A stretch of 64,000 nucleotides of DNA from Romboutsia sp. CE17 (GTDB taxonomy: Bacteria; Bacillota; Clostridia; Peptostreptococcales; Peptostreptococcaceae), in the NCBI RefSeq assembly GCF_012317385.1, contig NZ_CP051144.1:2852001-2916000 (forward strand). The letters run 5' to 3'. Of the stretch, positions 12,879 to 30,087 are shown in pieces; positions within the stretch are counted from its first letter, which is position 1; every line of letters starts with the position of its first letter. Made by a program: the position numbers and the translations under genes. Below the pieces are notes generated by a model. The model saw only the letters and a program-made list of their open reading frames with translations. It did no database searches and was not told the origin of the DNA.

Positions 12879-14066
12879 TTAAGAATTCATTATTTGTGAT
12901 AAGAATAGATCAAGTCTATTTAAGCCTTCTAAAAAATCATTTTCTTCACACGCATATGATATACGAATGTAGTAATCTATTCCGAAGGCTAATCCAGGTA
13001 CTATAGCCACATTAAATTTATCTAAAAAAGCTTCACAAAACTCTACGGATAAGCTTTTATCATATTTAAATTTATTTTTTATCTTAGATATATCTATAAA
13101 TACGTAGAAGGCTCCATTAGGATAAATGTAACTTATATTATTAATAGAATCTAACTTTTTAGTTAATAAGTTTCTTCGATGTTTATAAGTTTTTACCATT
13201 TCTTTGATGTCTTCACTACAAGATTTTAATGCTCCGTATCCTATGTACTGAGATGTTAGAGATGGATGTGAAACAAGATGACCTTGAATAGCACAAATTC
13301 CTTTTGCAATTTCTTTATTAGAAGCAGAATAACCTAATCTAACACCTGTCATAGCTGCTGATTTAGCAAATCCGTTTATTGTAATTGTAATATTTTTAAT
13401 ATCTTCATTTAGAGATGCAACAGAAACAAAATTATCTATGTAGCATATTTTTTCATAAATTTCATCAGCTAATATATATATATTATTTTCTAAGCAAACA
13501 TTGGCTATATCTAGTAGTTCATCTCTTGTATAAACAGCTCCTGTAGGATTTGAAGGATTATTTAATATAAGTAGTTTGGTCTTCGGTGTTATATATTTTT
13601 TTAATAAATCTCCTGTTAGTTTGAAATCATTATTTTTACTAGTTTCTATAGCTACAGGAACAGTATTTACTATTTTAGTCATTTCAGAATAGCTAACCCA
13701 ATATGGTTTCGGAAGTAATACTTCATCACCAGGATTAGTTATTGCTAATAATGTATTTGTAATGGCATGTTTAGCACCACTTGTAACTACGATTTCATCT
13801 ATAGAATATTTGCAATTATTTTCTTCTAAAAGTTTTTTACATATTTCTTCTCTTAAAATCTTTAAACCTGGAACTAAGTTATATTTAGTTTCATTATTAT
13901 TTAAAGATTCTACTCCATATAATTTAGCTTTTTCAGGAACATTAAAATCGGGTTCTCCGATGCTCAAATTAATTATATCTTTACCAGAGCTTTTTAATTC
14001 ACTAACTTTTGAGCTTATTCCGACTGTGACAGATGGAGTGATGTCTAATAGTCTATTTGATAACAT
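12879..14066 (-). CDS. PLP-dependent class I aminotransferase (AspC-like)
   Basis: 395 residues, fold type I. Visible active-site features: NNPSNPTG (about 170-176), pyridine-binding D201 in ADEIYEK, Schiff-base lysine K235 in NGFAKSAAMTGVRLGY, and substrate-carboxylate arginine R368 in YIRISYA. The closest subgroup is the bacterial aspartate aminotransferase / aromatic aminotransferase Ig type; substrate specificity cannot be settled from the motifs. An AAAGGGGGAG site precedes the start. It is the only minus-strand gene among the rRNA units and is convergent with rrn1 and divergent from nrdD. It probably works in nitrogen transfer between amino acids and 2-oxoacids. Confidence 0.88.
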   Translation of the reverse strand: MLSNRLLDITPSVTVGISSKVSELKSSGKDIINLSIGEPDFNVPEKAKLYGVESLNNNETKYNLVPGLKILREEICKKLLEENNCKYSIDEIVVTSGAKHAITNTLLAITNPGDEVLLPKPYWVSYSEMTKIVNTVPVAIETSKNNDFKLTGDLLKKYITPKTKLLILNNPSNPTGAVYTRDELLDIANVCLENNIYILADEIYEKICYIDNFVSVASLNEDIKNITITINGFAKSAAMTGVRLGYSASNKEIAKGICAIQGHLVSHPSLTSQYIGYGALKSCSEDIKEMVKTYKHRRNLLTKKLDSINNISYIYPNGAFYVFIDISKIKNKFKYDKSLSVEFCEAFLDKFNVAIVPGLAFGIDYYIRISYACEENDFLEGLNRLDLFLSQIMNS

Positions 14067-14356
14067 AATATTTCTCCCCCTTTGAATTTTATATCTTATA
14101 TGTTATACGAAAATTTAGAAAAATAATACCTAAAACTATAAAATAAATAAATTCCTGCTTATATTAAAATATTTATTAAATTTGGTTAAAAAAATTAATA
14201 ATAGAATTCATTTTACTAAATGATTTAACAAAGACATAAGAATCGACTAATTATTATAGGAAAAAATGTATTTGTAATTTAGTAGGGGATATAGGTTTTG
14301 TATTAGGGTTAACTTTAAAAGTAAATTTAAAAAATGAATATATTTTCATTAAATAT

Positions 14357-14403
14357 ACACAATATATAGTGGTTATAATAAAGTTGTGCTACAATATATA
14401 GAG
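14357..14403 (+). promoter_or_regulatory. Tandem NrdR boxes upstream of nrdD
   Basis: Two 16-base NrdR-box-like sites, 14357-14372 (ACACAATATATAGTGG) and 14388-14403 (GCTACAATATATAGAG), share the core ACAATATATAG. They start 31 bases apart, about three helical turns, the usual arrangement of NrdR boxes. A TATAAT lies between them at 14374-14379. The rest of the 356-base intergenic region (14067-14422) is AT-rich with no other recognised element. NrdR itself is not encoded in this window. Confidence 0.78.
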
Positions 14404-14422
14404 ATAGGAAGGGGGCATTTAT

Positions 14423-16774
14423 ATGATAAAAAATGTTAAAAAAAGGGATGGAAGGGTTATACCTTTCAATGAAGATAGAATAACAAGGGCAATATTTTTA
14501 GCAGCAGATAAGGTAGCTAGAAAAGAAAATAAAGCTGCAGACTATACATTATCAGAGCAATTAACTCAAGATGTTGTAAAAGTATTAAATTCTAGATATA
14601 CAGAGTCAGTTCCTGGAGTAGAAGATATTCAAGATGTAGTTGTAAAAGTACTAATAGAAACTGGACATGCAAAAACTAGTGAAGAATATATAACATATAG
14701 AACAGAGAGAAGTAGAATAAGAAATTCAAAAACTAGATTAATGAAGGCTATAGAAGAAATTACATTTGAGGAGGCTAATGAAGCAGACATAAAACGAGAA
14801 AATGCAAATATTGACGGGGATACAGCTATGGGAACTATGCTTCAATATGGTAGTGCTGTATCAAAGGAATTCTGCAAAACACATATATTAAAACCAGAAC
14901 ATTCATATGCTCATGACAAAGGAGATATACATATACATGATATGGACTTTTTAAATATGGGCACACTAACATGTTGCCAAATAGATATCGAAAAGTTATT
15001 TGAAGGAGGTTTTTCTACAGGTCATGGTTTTTTAAGAGAACCAAATGATATTATGAGTTATGGTGCTTTAGCGGCTATAGCAATTCAAAGTAATCAAAAT
15101 GATCAACATGGAGGTCAAAGTATACCTTTCTTTGATTATGGCTTAGCTAAAGGTGTATATAAAACATTTAGAAAGCTTTATATATCGAATATGTTAAAAG
15201 CATTAAAGTTATTTTGTGGTGTAGATGATATAGATAAAGTAAAAGATACAATTTCAAATATAGAAAAAAGATATAATTTAAAGTTAAGTATGAAACAAAA
15301 TAAAGATTACATAGATAAAGAAAAAGAAGAATTAAAAGTAGCATTTAATATAGATGAAGAGATAGCTGCAACTATACAACATTTTGCTTATGAAGAAGCC
15401 TATAAAGAAACGGATAGACAAACATATCAATCTATGGAAGGATTTATACATAATTTGAATACTATGCACTCTAGAGCTGGAGCACAAGTTCCTTTTTCGA
15501 GTATTAATTTTGGAACTGATGTATCTGAAGAAGGAAGGATGGTAAGTAAAAACTTATTATTATCTCAAGAGAGAGGGCTAGGAAATGGAGAAACTCCGAT
15601 ATTTCCTATACTGATATTTAAAGTAAAAGAAGGTATTAATTTAAATCCAAATGACCCTAACTATGATTTGTTTAAATTATCCTGTAGAGTATCTGCTAAG
15701 AGATTATTCCCGAATTTTAGTTTTTTAGATGCACCATTTAATGCTAAATATTATAAAGAAGGACATCCAGAAACTGAAGTAACATATATGGGGTGTAGAA
15801 CTAGAGTTCTAGGAAATATTTGTGGAGAAGAAATTGTTAGTGGTAGAGGAAACTTATCATTCACTACCATTAATTTACCTAGACTAGGTATAAAATATGG
15901 GATGAGTAGTAATAAAGAAACTGATTTAGATGGATTTTTCAAAGATTTAGATAAAAAAATAGATTTAGTTATAGATCAATTATTAGAGAGAATGGAAATA
16001 CAAGGTAATAAGAAAGTGAAAAATTTCCCATTCTTAATGGGACAAGGTATATGGGTAGGTTCTGAAAATTTAGGACCTGAAGACAAGCTAGGCGAGGTTA
16101 TAAAACAGGGTACGTTAACTATTGGATTTATAGGATTAGCAGAATGTTTAATAGGCTTAATAGGAAAGCATCATGGAGAGAGTAAAGAAGCTCAAGAATT
16201 AGGGATAAGAATAATTTCACATATGAAAAATAGAATGGATGAGGCAAGTGAAAAGTATAAGTTGAACTTTTCTTTAATAGCTACTCCAGCAGAAGGTCTT
16301 TCTGGAAGGTTTACTAAGATAGATAAAAAGATATATGGAAAAATAAAAGGAATAACTGATAAAGAGTATTATACTAATTCATTCCATGTGCCTGTGGATT
16401 ATAAAATTAGTGCGTTTGAAAAAATAAGAATAGAAGCTCCTTATCATGAGTTTACTAATGCTGGTCATATAACATATGTAGAGTTAGACGGTGATCCATC
16501 AAATAATTTAGAAGCATTTGAAACAATAATAAGAGCGATGAAAGAGTCAGGAATCGGATATGGAAGTGTTAATCATCCTGTAGATAGAGATCCTATTTGC
16601 GGATATTCTGGTGTAATAGAAGGAAAAATATGTCCCGCTTGCGGAAGAAATGAAGATGAAAGTAGTGTTAAATTTGAAAAGATTAGAAGAATAACTGGAT
16701 ATCTTGTTGGTACTGTTGATAGATTTAATAATGCGAAAAGAGCTGAAGTGAGAGATAGAGTGAAGCATGTATGA
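14423..16774 (+). CDS. nrdD: Anaerobic ribonucleoside-triphosphate reductase (class III)
   Basis: 783 residues. An N-terminal ATP-cone domain (about 1-95, MIKNVKKRDGRVIPFNEDRI) for allosteric activity control precedes the glycyl-radical barrel. Cysteines C184/C185 in GTLTCCQID are the likely active-site region. The radical glycine is G759 in RRITGYLVG. The metal-binding tail shows C726, C737 and C740; where other NrdDs have the first cysteine of a CxxC pair there is D723. The enzyme makes deoxyribonucleotides without oxygen and is activated by NrdG, encoded next. Expression is probably NrdR-controlled (boxes at 14357). AGGAAGGGGG precedes the ATG. Confidence 0.96.
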   Translation: MIKNVKKRDGRVIPFNEDRITRAIFLAADKVARKENKAADYTLSEQLTQDVVKVLNSRYTESVPGVEDIQDVVVKVLIETGHAKTSEEYITYRTERSRIRNSKTRLMKAIEEITFEEANEADIKRENANIDGDTAMGTMLQYGSAVSKEFCKTHILKPEHSYAHDKGDIHIHDMDFLNMGTLTCCQIDIEKLFEGGFSTGHGFLREPNDIMSYGALAAIAIQSNQNDQHGGQSIPFFDYGLAKGVYKTFRKLYISNMLKALKLFCGVDDIDKVKDTISNIEKRYNLKLSMKQNKDYIDKEKEELKVAFNIDEEIAATIQHFAYEEAYKETDRQTYQSMEGFIHNLNTMHSRAGAQVPFSSINFGTDVSEEGRMVSKNLLLSQERGLGNGETPIFPILIFKVKEGINLNPNDPNYDLFKLSCRVSAKRLFPNFSFLDAPFNAKYYKEGHPETEVTYMGCRTRVLGNICGEEIVSGRGNLSFTTINLPRLGIKYGMSSNKETDLDGFFKDLDKKIDLVIDQLLERMEIQGNKKVKNFPFLMGQGIWVGSENLGPEDKLGEVIKQGTLTIGFIGLAECLIGLIGKHHGESKEAQELGIRIISHMKNRMDEASEKYKLNFSLIATPAEGLSGRFTKIDKKIYGKIKGITDKEYYTNSFHVPVDYKISAFEKIRIEAPYHEFTNAGHITYVELDGDPSNNLEAFETIIRAMKESGIGYGSVNHPVDRDPICGYSGVIEGKICPACGRNEDESSVKFEKIRRITGYLVGTVDRFNNAKRAEVRDRVKHV

Positions 16775-16793
16775 TATAAGTGGAGGTAATAAG

Positions 16794-17333
16794 ATGAAAC
16801 TTAGAGTAGCATCTCCTACTATATTTGATAGTATTGTAGATGGTCCAGGGTTGAGAATGGTTATATGGACACAAGGATGTATACATAATTGTGATGGATG
16901 TCATAACCCACAAACACATATATTAAATGGAGGATATGAAATAGATTATAGAGATATAGTTGATGAAATAAAACATTCAAACTTACAAAGAGGTATAACG
17001 CTATCAGGAGGAGAGCCATTTTTACAGCCAATACCTTTAGAATTAATAGCCAAAGAAGCTAAGAAAAAAGGATTGGATGTATGGGCGTATACAGGATTTA
17101 CATTTGAAGAACTTTTAGATAAAAGTAATAATGAATATGAGGATAGATTAAATTTACTTAAGCAAGTGGATGTTTTAGTAGATGGTAAGTTTGATCAGTA
17201 TAAGAAAAGTATAGAGTTAAAGTTTAGAGGGTCTTATAATCAAAGAATAATAGATGTACAAAGAAGCTTAAAAGAAAATAAGATATTTTTAAAATATGAA
17301 TATATGGAAGATACTTTATATAAAGTTAAGTAA
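16794..17333 (+). CDS. nrdG: NrdD-activating radical SAM protein
   Basis: 179 residues from ATG 16794, preceded by GGAGGT at 16782. An earlier in-frame ATG at 16767 overlaps the end of nrdD and would place the ribosome binding site inside the gene, so it is less likely. The radical-SAM cluster motif is C29-x3-C33-x2-C36 (QGCIHNCDGCHN), followed by the glycine-rich TLSGGEPFLQP-like segment ITLSGGEPF. It generates the glycyl radical on NrdD using SAM and a [4Fe-4S] cluster. A strong terminator follows. Confidence 0.95.
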   Translation: MKLRVASPTIFDSIVDGPGLRMVIWTQGCIHNCDGCHNPQTHILNGGYEIDYRDIVDEIKHSNLQRGITLSGGEPFLQPIPLELIAKEAKKKGLDVWAYTGFTFEELLDKSNNEYEDRLNLLKQVDVLVDGKFDQYKKSIELKFRGSYNQRIIDVQRSLKENKIFLKYEYMEDTLYKVK

Positions 17334-17380
17334 AAAGAAGGATAATATTAGTTTTATAAAATTAATATTATCCTTCTTTT
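17333..17380 (+). terminator. Terminator of nrdDG
   Basis: A perfect 18-bp stem (AAAAGAAGGATAATATTA and its complement) with a 12-base loop, ending in TTTT, overlaps the last base of nrdG. Confidence 0.92.
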
Positions 17381-17572
17381 ATAGTATTTAGTATTAATTA
17401 TATATTATGTGAGATATAATTTAAGATAAATATAATATAGAGTTTTAAATATCTGAAAGGAGTAAAGGAAGATTAAATAAAGAAGCTGAATTTACTACTC
17501 ATTTTATTTGTAAAAATGCTATAATTATATAATAAAATAAAAAGTATATAATGTTAATAAATATATTAATAA

Positions 17573-17635
17573 TGTGTATAAGTAAGGGTTAAAATATATA
17601 TAATATTGATAAATAGCTGTTAATAATGTGGATAA
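17573..17635 (-). other. Two DnaA-box-like sites upstream of rrn2
   Basis: On the minus strand, TTATCCACA (17635-17627, exact consensus) and TTATACACA (17581-17573, fits TTATNCACA) lie in the same orientation 54 bases apart in very AT-rich DNA. The rest of the intergenic stretch 17381-17690 shows no gene or other recognised element. Two sites are too few to call a replication origin. Confidence 0.5.
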
Positions 17636-17690
17636 TATTATTATTAATAAATTCAAATAAAAATAATTATAAAAAATATTAAAAAAAGTG

Positions 17691-17719
17691 TTGACGATAT
17701 TAGTTAAAGTTGGTATAGT
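17691..17719 (+). promoter_or_regulatory. rrn2 16S promoter
   Basis: TTGACG (17691-17696), a 17-base spacer and TATAGT (17714-17719), with A-tracts upstream. It shares the sequence AAAAAAAGTGTTGACGATA with the rrn1 promoter region. Confidence 0.83.
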
Positions 17720-17919
17720 ATTACTTGTCCGAGAGATAAGGACAAAAAATTAAGAACTTTGAAAATTAAACAGTAGGTTAATTTATATAACTTAAATTCT
17801 TTTTTTTGAGCAACGGGATATTCTCATAGAGAATAGACGTTGGCGAATAATTTTAAGAATTAAACACAAACAACCAAGCCAGATATTCAGGTAATGATTA
17901 GCTGAGCGATGGACAACTT
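17720..17919 (+). other. rrn2 16S leader with pre-16S stem
   Basis: It begins with a small hairpin, TTGTCC / GGACAA near 17725-17745, not present in rrn1. It then carries the same boxA-like and pre-16S stem sequence as rrn1 (from TTAAGAAC near 17750), pairing with the segment after the 16S gene. Confidence 0.7.
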
Positions 17920-19430
<1,511 letters not shown>

Positions 19431-19479
19431 TTGCCTACTGTTTAATTTTGAGGGTTCTTAAAAATCCTTAAAAAAAATA

Positions 19480-19508
19480 TTGACAAGAATCGACAAAGTT
19501 ATTATAAT
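19480..19508 (+). promoter_or_regulatory. Internal promoter in rrn2 16S-23S spacer
   Basis: TTGACA (19480-19485), 17 bases, TATAAT (19503-19508), identical to the rrn1 spacer promoter. Confidence 0.8.
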
Positions 19509-19531
19509 ATAACCTGTTGAAAAAATAATAT

Positions 19532-19607
19532 GGGGGTGTAGCTCAGCTGGGAGAGCACTTGCCTTGCACGCAAGGGGTCAGGAGTTCGATCCTCCTCATC
19601 TCCACCA
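19532..19607 (+). tRNA. tRNA-Ala(TGC), rrn2 spacer
   Basis: Identical to the rrn1 spacer tRNA: 76 bases, anticodon TGC, CCA encoded. Confidence 0.97.
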
Positions 19608-19698
19608 TTAGTACTTTGAAAACTGCATAACATTTAGTGATATGACATCATTTAATTATAAATAGACAGAGAAGTCTTTAAAATCAACTTTAATAACT

Positions 19699-22599
<2,901 letters not shown>

Positions 22600-22685
22600 C
22601 AATTTAAATGATAAATTCTAAATGATATGCAGTTTTCAGAGTATTAACTTTAAGATTTTTTTATAGAAAAGATTTAATAAAGGTG

Positions 22686-22717
22686 TTGACATTTTAAAAT
22701 AAAGATGTTAATATAAT
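22686..22717 (+). promoter_or_regulatory. Promoter in rrn2 between 23S and 5S
   Basis: TTGACA at 22686-22691 is followed after 17 bases by TAATAT, or after 20 bases by TATAAT (22712-22717). The segment 22650-22740 replaces the spacer seen in rrn1 and rrn3. The -35 is perfect but the -10 choice is ambiguous. It would transcribe 5S, tRNA-Leu, the CAT tRNA, and onward into rrn3. Confidence 0.65.
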
Positions 22718-22744
22718 ACTTGTCTTAAAAACAAAGCAATTTAA

Positions 22745-22860
<116 letters not shown>

Positions 22861-22866
22861 TTAAGT

Positions 22867-22955
22867 GCCGAAGTGGCGGAACTGGCAGACGCACAGGACT
22901 TAAAATCCTGCGGGACTTACCTCTCGTACCGGTTCGATTCCGGTCTTCGGCACCA
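22867..22955 (+). tRNA. tRNA-Leu(TAA)
   Basis: 89 bases with a long variable arm, as expected for tRNA-Leu. Acceptor GCCGAAG pairs with CTTCGGC. The anticodon stem CAGGA/TCCTG encloses CTTAAAA with anticodon TAA. The T-arm is CCGGTTCGATTCCGG. CCA is encoded. Confidence 0.96.
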
Positions 22956-22964
22956 AATTAAAGT

Positions 22965-23041
22965 GGACCATTAGCTCAGTTGGTTAGAGCGCCCGGCTCA
23001 TAACCGGTAGGTCTGGGGTTCGAGTCCCTGATGGTCCACCA
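22965..23041 (+). tRNA. tRNA with CAT anticodon (tRNA-Ile2 or elongator tRNA-Met)
   Basis: 77 bases. Acceptor GGACCAT pairs with ATGGTCC, discriminator A, CCA encoded. The anticodon stem CCCGG/CCGGT (one G-T pair) encloses CTCATAA with anticodon CAT. It lacks the C1-A72 mismatch of initiator tRNA. The GGACC acceptor and D-arm resemble remembered Firmicute tRNA-Ile2 sequences, in which C34 is converted to lysidine by TilS, so automatic labelling as Met may be wrong. It ends three bases before the pre-16S stem of rrn3. Confidence 0.85.
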
Positions 23042-23212
23042 CTTTAAGAACTTTGAAAATTAAACAGTAGGTTAATTTATATAACTTAAATTCTTTTTTT
23101 GAGCAACGGGATATTCTCATAGAGAATAGACGTTGGCGAATAATTTTAAGAATTAAACACAAACAACCAAGCCAGATATTCAGATAATGATTAGCTGAGC
23201 GATGGACAACTT
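23042..23212 (+). other. rrn3 16S leader lacking its own promoter
   Basis: Identity to the rrn1/rrn2 leaders starts exactly at the pre-16S stem (TTAAGAAC at 23044). The promoter region found upstream in rrn1 and rrn2 is absent and replaced by the tRNA pair. The remaining leader is almost the same as in rrn2. Confidence 0.8.
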
Positions 23213-24723
<1,511 letters not shown>

Positions 24724-24772
24724 TTGCCTACTGTTTAATTTTGAGGGTTCTTAAAAATCCTTAAAAAAAATA

Positions 24773-24801
24773 TTGACAAGAATCGACAAAGTTATTATAA
24801 T
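24773..24801 (+). promoter_or_regulatory. Internal promoter in rrn3 16S-23S spacer
   Basis: TTGACA, 17 bases, TATAAT, the same as in the other two spacers. It gives rrn3 23S and 5S a local promoter although its 16S has none. Confidence 0.8.
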
Positions 24802-24824
24802 ATAACCTGTTGAAAAAATAATAT

Positions 24825-24900
24825 GGGGGTGTAGCTCAGCTGGGAGAGCACTTGCCTTGCACGCAAGGGGTCAGGAGTTCGATCCTCCTCATCTCCACCA
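24825..24900 (+). tRNA. tRNA-Ala(TGC), rrn3 spacer
   Basis: Third identical copy of the 76-base spacer tRNA with anticodon TGC and encoded CCA. Confidence 0.97.
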
Positions 24901-24991
24901 TTAGTACTTTGAAAACTGCATAACATTTAGTGATATGACATCATTTAATTATAAATAGACAGAGAAGTCTTTAAAATCAACTTTAATAACT

Positions 24992-27892
<2,901 letters not shown>

Positions 27893-27977
27893 CAATTTAA
27901 ATGATAAATTCTAAATGATATGCAGTTTTCAGAGTATTAACTCTAAATAACTTAATAATAAGTTAATCGAAAGATTA

Positions 27978-28092
27978 TGTGGTTACTATAGCAAAGAGGA
28001 TACACCTGTTCCCATTTCGAACACAGAAGTTAAGCTCTTTAGCGCTGATGGTACTTGGGGGCAACCTCCTGGGAGAGTAAGACGTAGCCACG
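27978..28092 (+). rRNA. rrf: 5S ribosomal RNA, copy 3 (variant)
   Basis: 115 bases. Compared with copy 1 it has one G fewer in the G-run (TTGGGGGCAACC) and T for C in loop C (CCATTTCGAAC). The flanks AAGATTA / TAATCTT and a seven-T run (28097-28103) make an extended stem that probably terminates the rrn2-rrn3 transcript. Confidence 0.95.
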
Positions 28093-28194
28093 TAATCTTT
28101 TTTTATTATAATTTTATATTTTAAAAATGGTTAACTTTTAAAAACATGTAGATACTATTAAAAAAGCTAAAATAAAATAATAGGAGTGATACAT

Positions 28195-28389
28195 GTGAAA
28201 AGACTCGCAATGATTTTAGTGATAGTGGGAGCTATAAATTGGGGACTAATAGGAGCCTTTGGAGTTGACTTATTAGGTAATGTATTTGGAGGAACATATG
28301 AAGTAGTAAGTAGAATATTATATTTTATTGTGGGATTGTCAGCAATATATTTAATTATGACCGGAGTTTTTGAAAATAAAAATATATAA
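28195..28389 (+). CDS. Small DUF378-like membrane protein
   Basis: 64 residues from GTG 28195 (MKRLAMILVIVGAINWGLIG), chosen because GGAG at 28183 is well placed; a GTG nine bases upstream overlaps that site. Two hydrophobic segments (about 3-24 and 38-58) are separated by a short loop. INWGLIGAFGVDLLGNVFG is the hallmark of the small DUF378 / YuzA family, of unknown function. It stands alone between rrn3 and a terminator-like hairpin. The family call rests on the N-terminal motif. Confidence 0.8.
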   Translation: MKRLAMILVIVGAINWGLIGAFGVDLLGNVFGGTYEVVSRILYFIVGLSAIYLIMTGVFENKNI

Positions 28390-28471
28390 AATTATAAATA
28401 TATAAAATTATAAATATATATTTAAAGTATAAATAGAAGTACATAACTAATAACTTATAATAAAAATAAAA

Positions 28472-28510
28472 AAAGACCGTGACTATATTTAGTCAACGGT
28501 CTTTAACTTT
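28472..28510 (+). terminator. Candidate terminator after the DUF378 gene
   Basis: AAAGACCGT ... ACGGTCTTT with an inner GACT/AGTC pairing (28472-28504) is followed by a short T-rich stretch. The preceding 28382-28420 is a low-complexity AT repeat (two and a half copies of a 16-base unit). Nothing else is seen up to the next gene at 28652. Confidence 0.65.
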
Positions 28511-28651
28511 TTATAAATTTATAATAATATATGAAGGTGATATAAAAGATATTAATAAGATAATTATAGTTATTATAAATAATGTATAATTAAAATCACA
28601 AATAATAAAATATATTTTTAATAAACTAATAAATAGTATTAAGGAGATTAA

Positions 28652-30061
28652 ATGAATAATTTGATAATAGATGAACTGAATAAAAACTTAGAAGAAAATT
28701 TAATTTCATTTCATGTGCCAGGTCACAAGCTAGGTAAAATATATGAAAAATTAAATTATAAAAGTATATTAGAAAAAATATATAAAATGGATACTACAGA
28801 AATTCCAGGAACAGATAATTTACATTCACCAGAAGGTATAATAAAAAGGTCTCAAAATAATGCTTCAGAAGCCTTTAAAAGCGATGAAACATATTATTTG
28901 ATAAATGGTAGCACTTGTGGTATACAAGCTTCTATAATGGCTTTATGTTCACCAAAAAGTAAAATAATAGTTAATAGAGATTGCCATCAATCTGTAATTA
29001 ATGCATGTATATTAGGGGATGTAGATCCAGTATATATACAGTCAGAAATTGATAAAGAGACTACTATATTAAAGGGTGTAAATGAAGATGATGCAATTCG
29101 TGTTATAGATAATAATAAAGATGCAAAGGCTATAATACTTACATATCCAACTTATTATGGAATGACATATGATTTAAAAAAGATATGTGATTATGCTCAT
29201 AGTAAAAGTATGGTTGTGATTGTAGATGAAGCTCATGGAGCACATTTAGGTTTAAGTGATAAATTACCTAAAACAGCTTTAGAACAAGGAGCAGATATAG
29301 TTATTCAAAGTACTCATAAAACTTTACCTTCATTTACACAATCATCGATGATTCATACTCAAGGGAATAGAGTAGATAAAAATAAATTAAAATCCATTTT
29401 AAAAATAATAGAATCATCAAGCCCATCATATTTATTAATGTCTTCTTTAGAAATAGCCGTAGATATTTATAAAAGATATGGAAAAAATTTGATGGAAGAT
29501 CTTTTAAATAATATAGATAATTTTAAAAATAAATTTATACACAATAAAAATATAGAATTTTATGAAACTAATGATGCTACAAAATTATTTATATCAACTA
29601 CTAAAATAGGATTAATAGGCTATGAGCTAGAAACTATACTTAGAGAAGAGTATAATATACAAGTAGAGTTATCTAATTATTACGGTTCTCTTTTAGTGTG
29701 TACAATAGGTAATGATAAAGAGGATTTCATAAGTCTAGAAACAGCTTTAAACGATATAATAAAAAAATATAAGTCAAATAAAAAAATAAATCCAATAGAT
29801 TATCCTAATAATATACCAGTAAAAAAACTAACACCAAGAGAAGCATTCTATAAAGATAAGAAAAGTGTTAAAATATATGAAAGTATAGGGAAAATATGTG
29901 GTGAATATATAATTCCTTATCCTCCAGGAATAAGTTTAACATCACCTGGAGAAATAATAACAAAAGAAATTATTGATTATATACTATTCTGTAACAAAAA
30001 AGGAATGAGTGTAAGTGGATTAAAAGATTCAACTTTAGGGAAAATTCAAATTATAGAATAA
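28652..30061 (+). CDS. Orn/Lys/Arg decarboxylase-like PLP protein (YaaO/SpeA family)
   Basis: 469 residues, shorter than classical ornithine or lysine decarboxylases (about 700) and like B. subtilis YaaO. Family motifs: FHVPGHKLG near the start, TEIPGTDNLHSPEG, GSTCGIQA, VDEAHGAHLG, the Schiff-base lysine K223 in STHKTLPSFTQSS, and the C-terminal PYPPGISLTSPGE. It probably decarboxylates a basic amino acid, but the substrate is not established for this short subgroup. tmk begins immediately after it, matching the yaaO-tmk order of B. subtilis. AAGGAG precedes the ATG. Confidence 0.87.
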   Translation: MNNLIIDELNKNLEENLISFHVPGHKLGKIYEKLNYKSILEKIYKMDTTEIPGTDNLHSPEGIIKRSQNNASEAFKSDETYYLINGSTCGIQASIMALCSPKSKIIVNRDCHQSVINACILGDVDPVYIQSEIDKETTILKGVNEDDAIRVIDNNKDAKAIILTYPTYYGMTYDLKKICDYAHSKSMVVIVDEAHGAHLGLSDKLPKTALEQGADIVIQSTHKTLPSFTQSSMIHTQGNRVDKNKLKSILKIIESSSPSYLLMSSLEIAVDIYKRYGKNLMEDLLNNIDNFKNKFIHNKNIEFYETNDATKLFISTTKIGLIGYELETILREEYNIQVELSNYYGSLLVCTIGNDKEDFISLETALNDIIKKYKSNKKINPIDYPNNIPVKKLTPREAFYKDKKSVKIYESIGKICGEYIIPYPPGISLTSPGEIITKEIIDYILFCNKKGMSVSGLKDSTLGKIQIIE

Positions 30062-30087
30062 TGTATAATTCTATGGAGGAACGAAAT

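Noticed and set aside
17573-17635. A replication origin next to rrn2
   Set aside because: Only two DnaA-box-like sites are present, without dnaA, dnaN or a larger cluster; reported instead as isolated sites.
28382-28420. Short AT tandem repeat as a CRISPR or iteron
   Set aside because: Only about two and a half copies of a 16-base low-complexity unit with no spacers.
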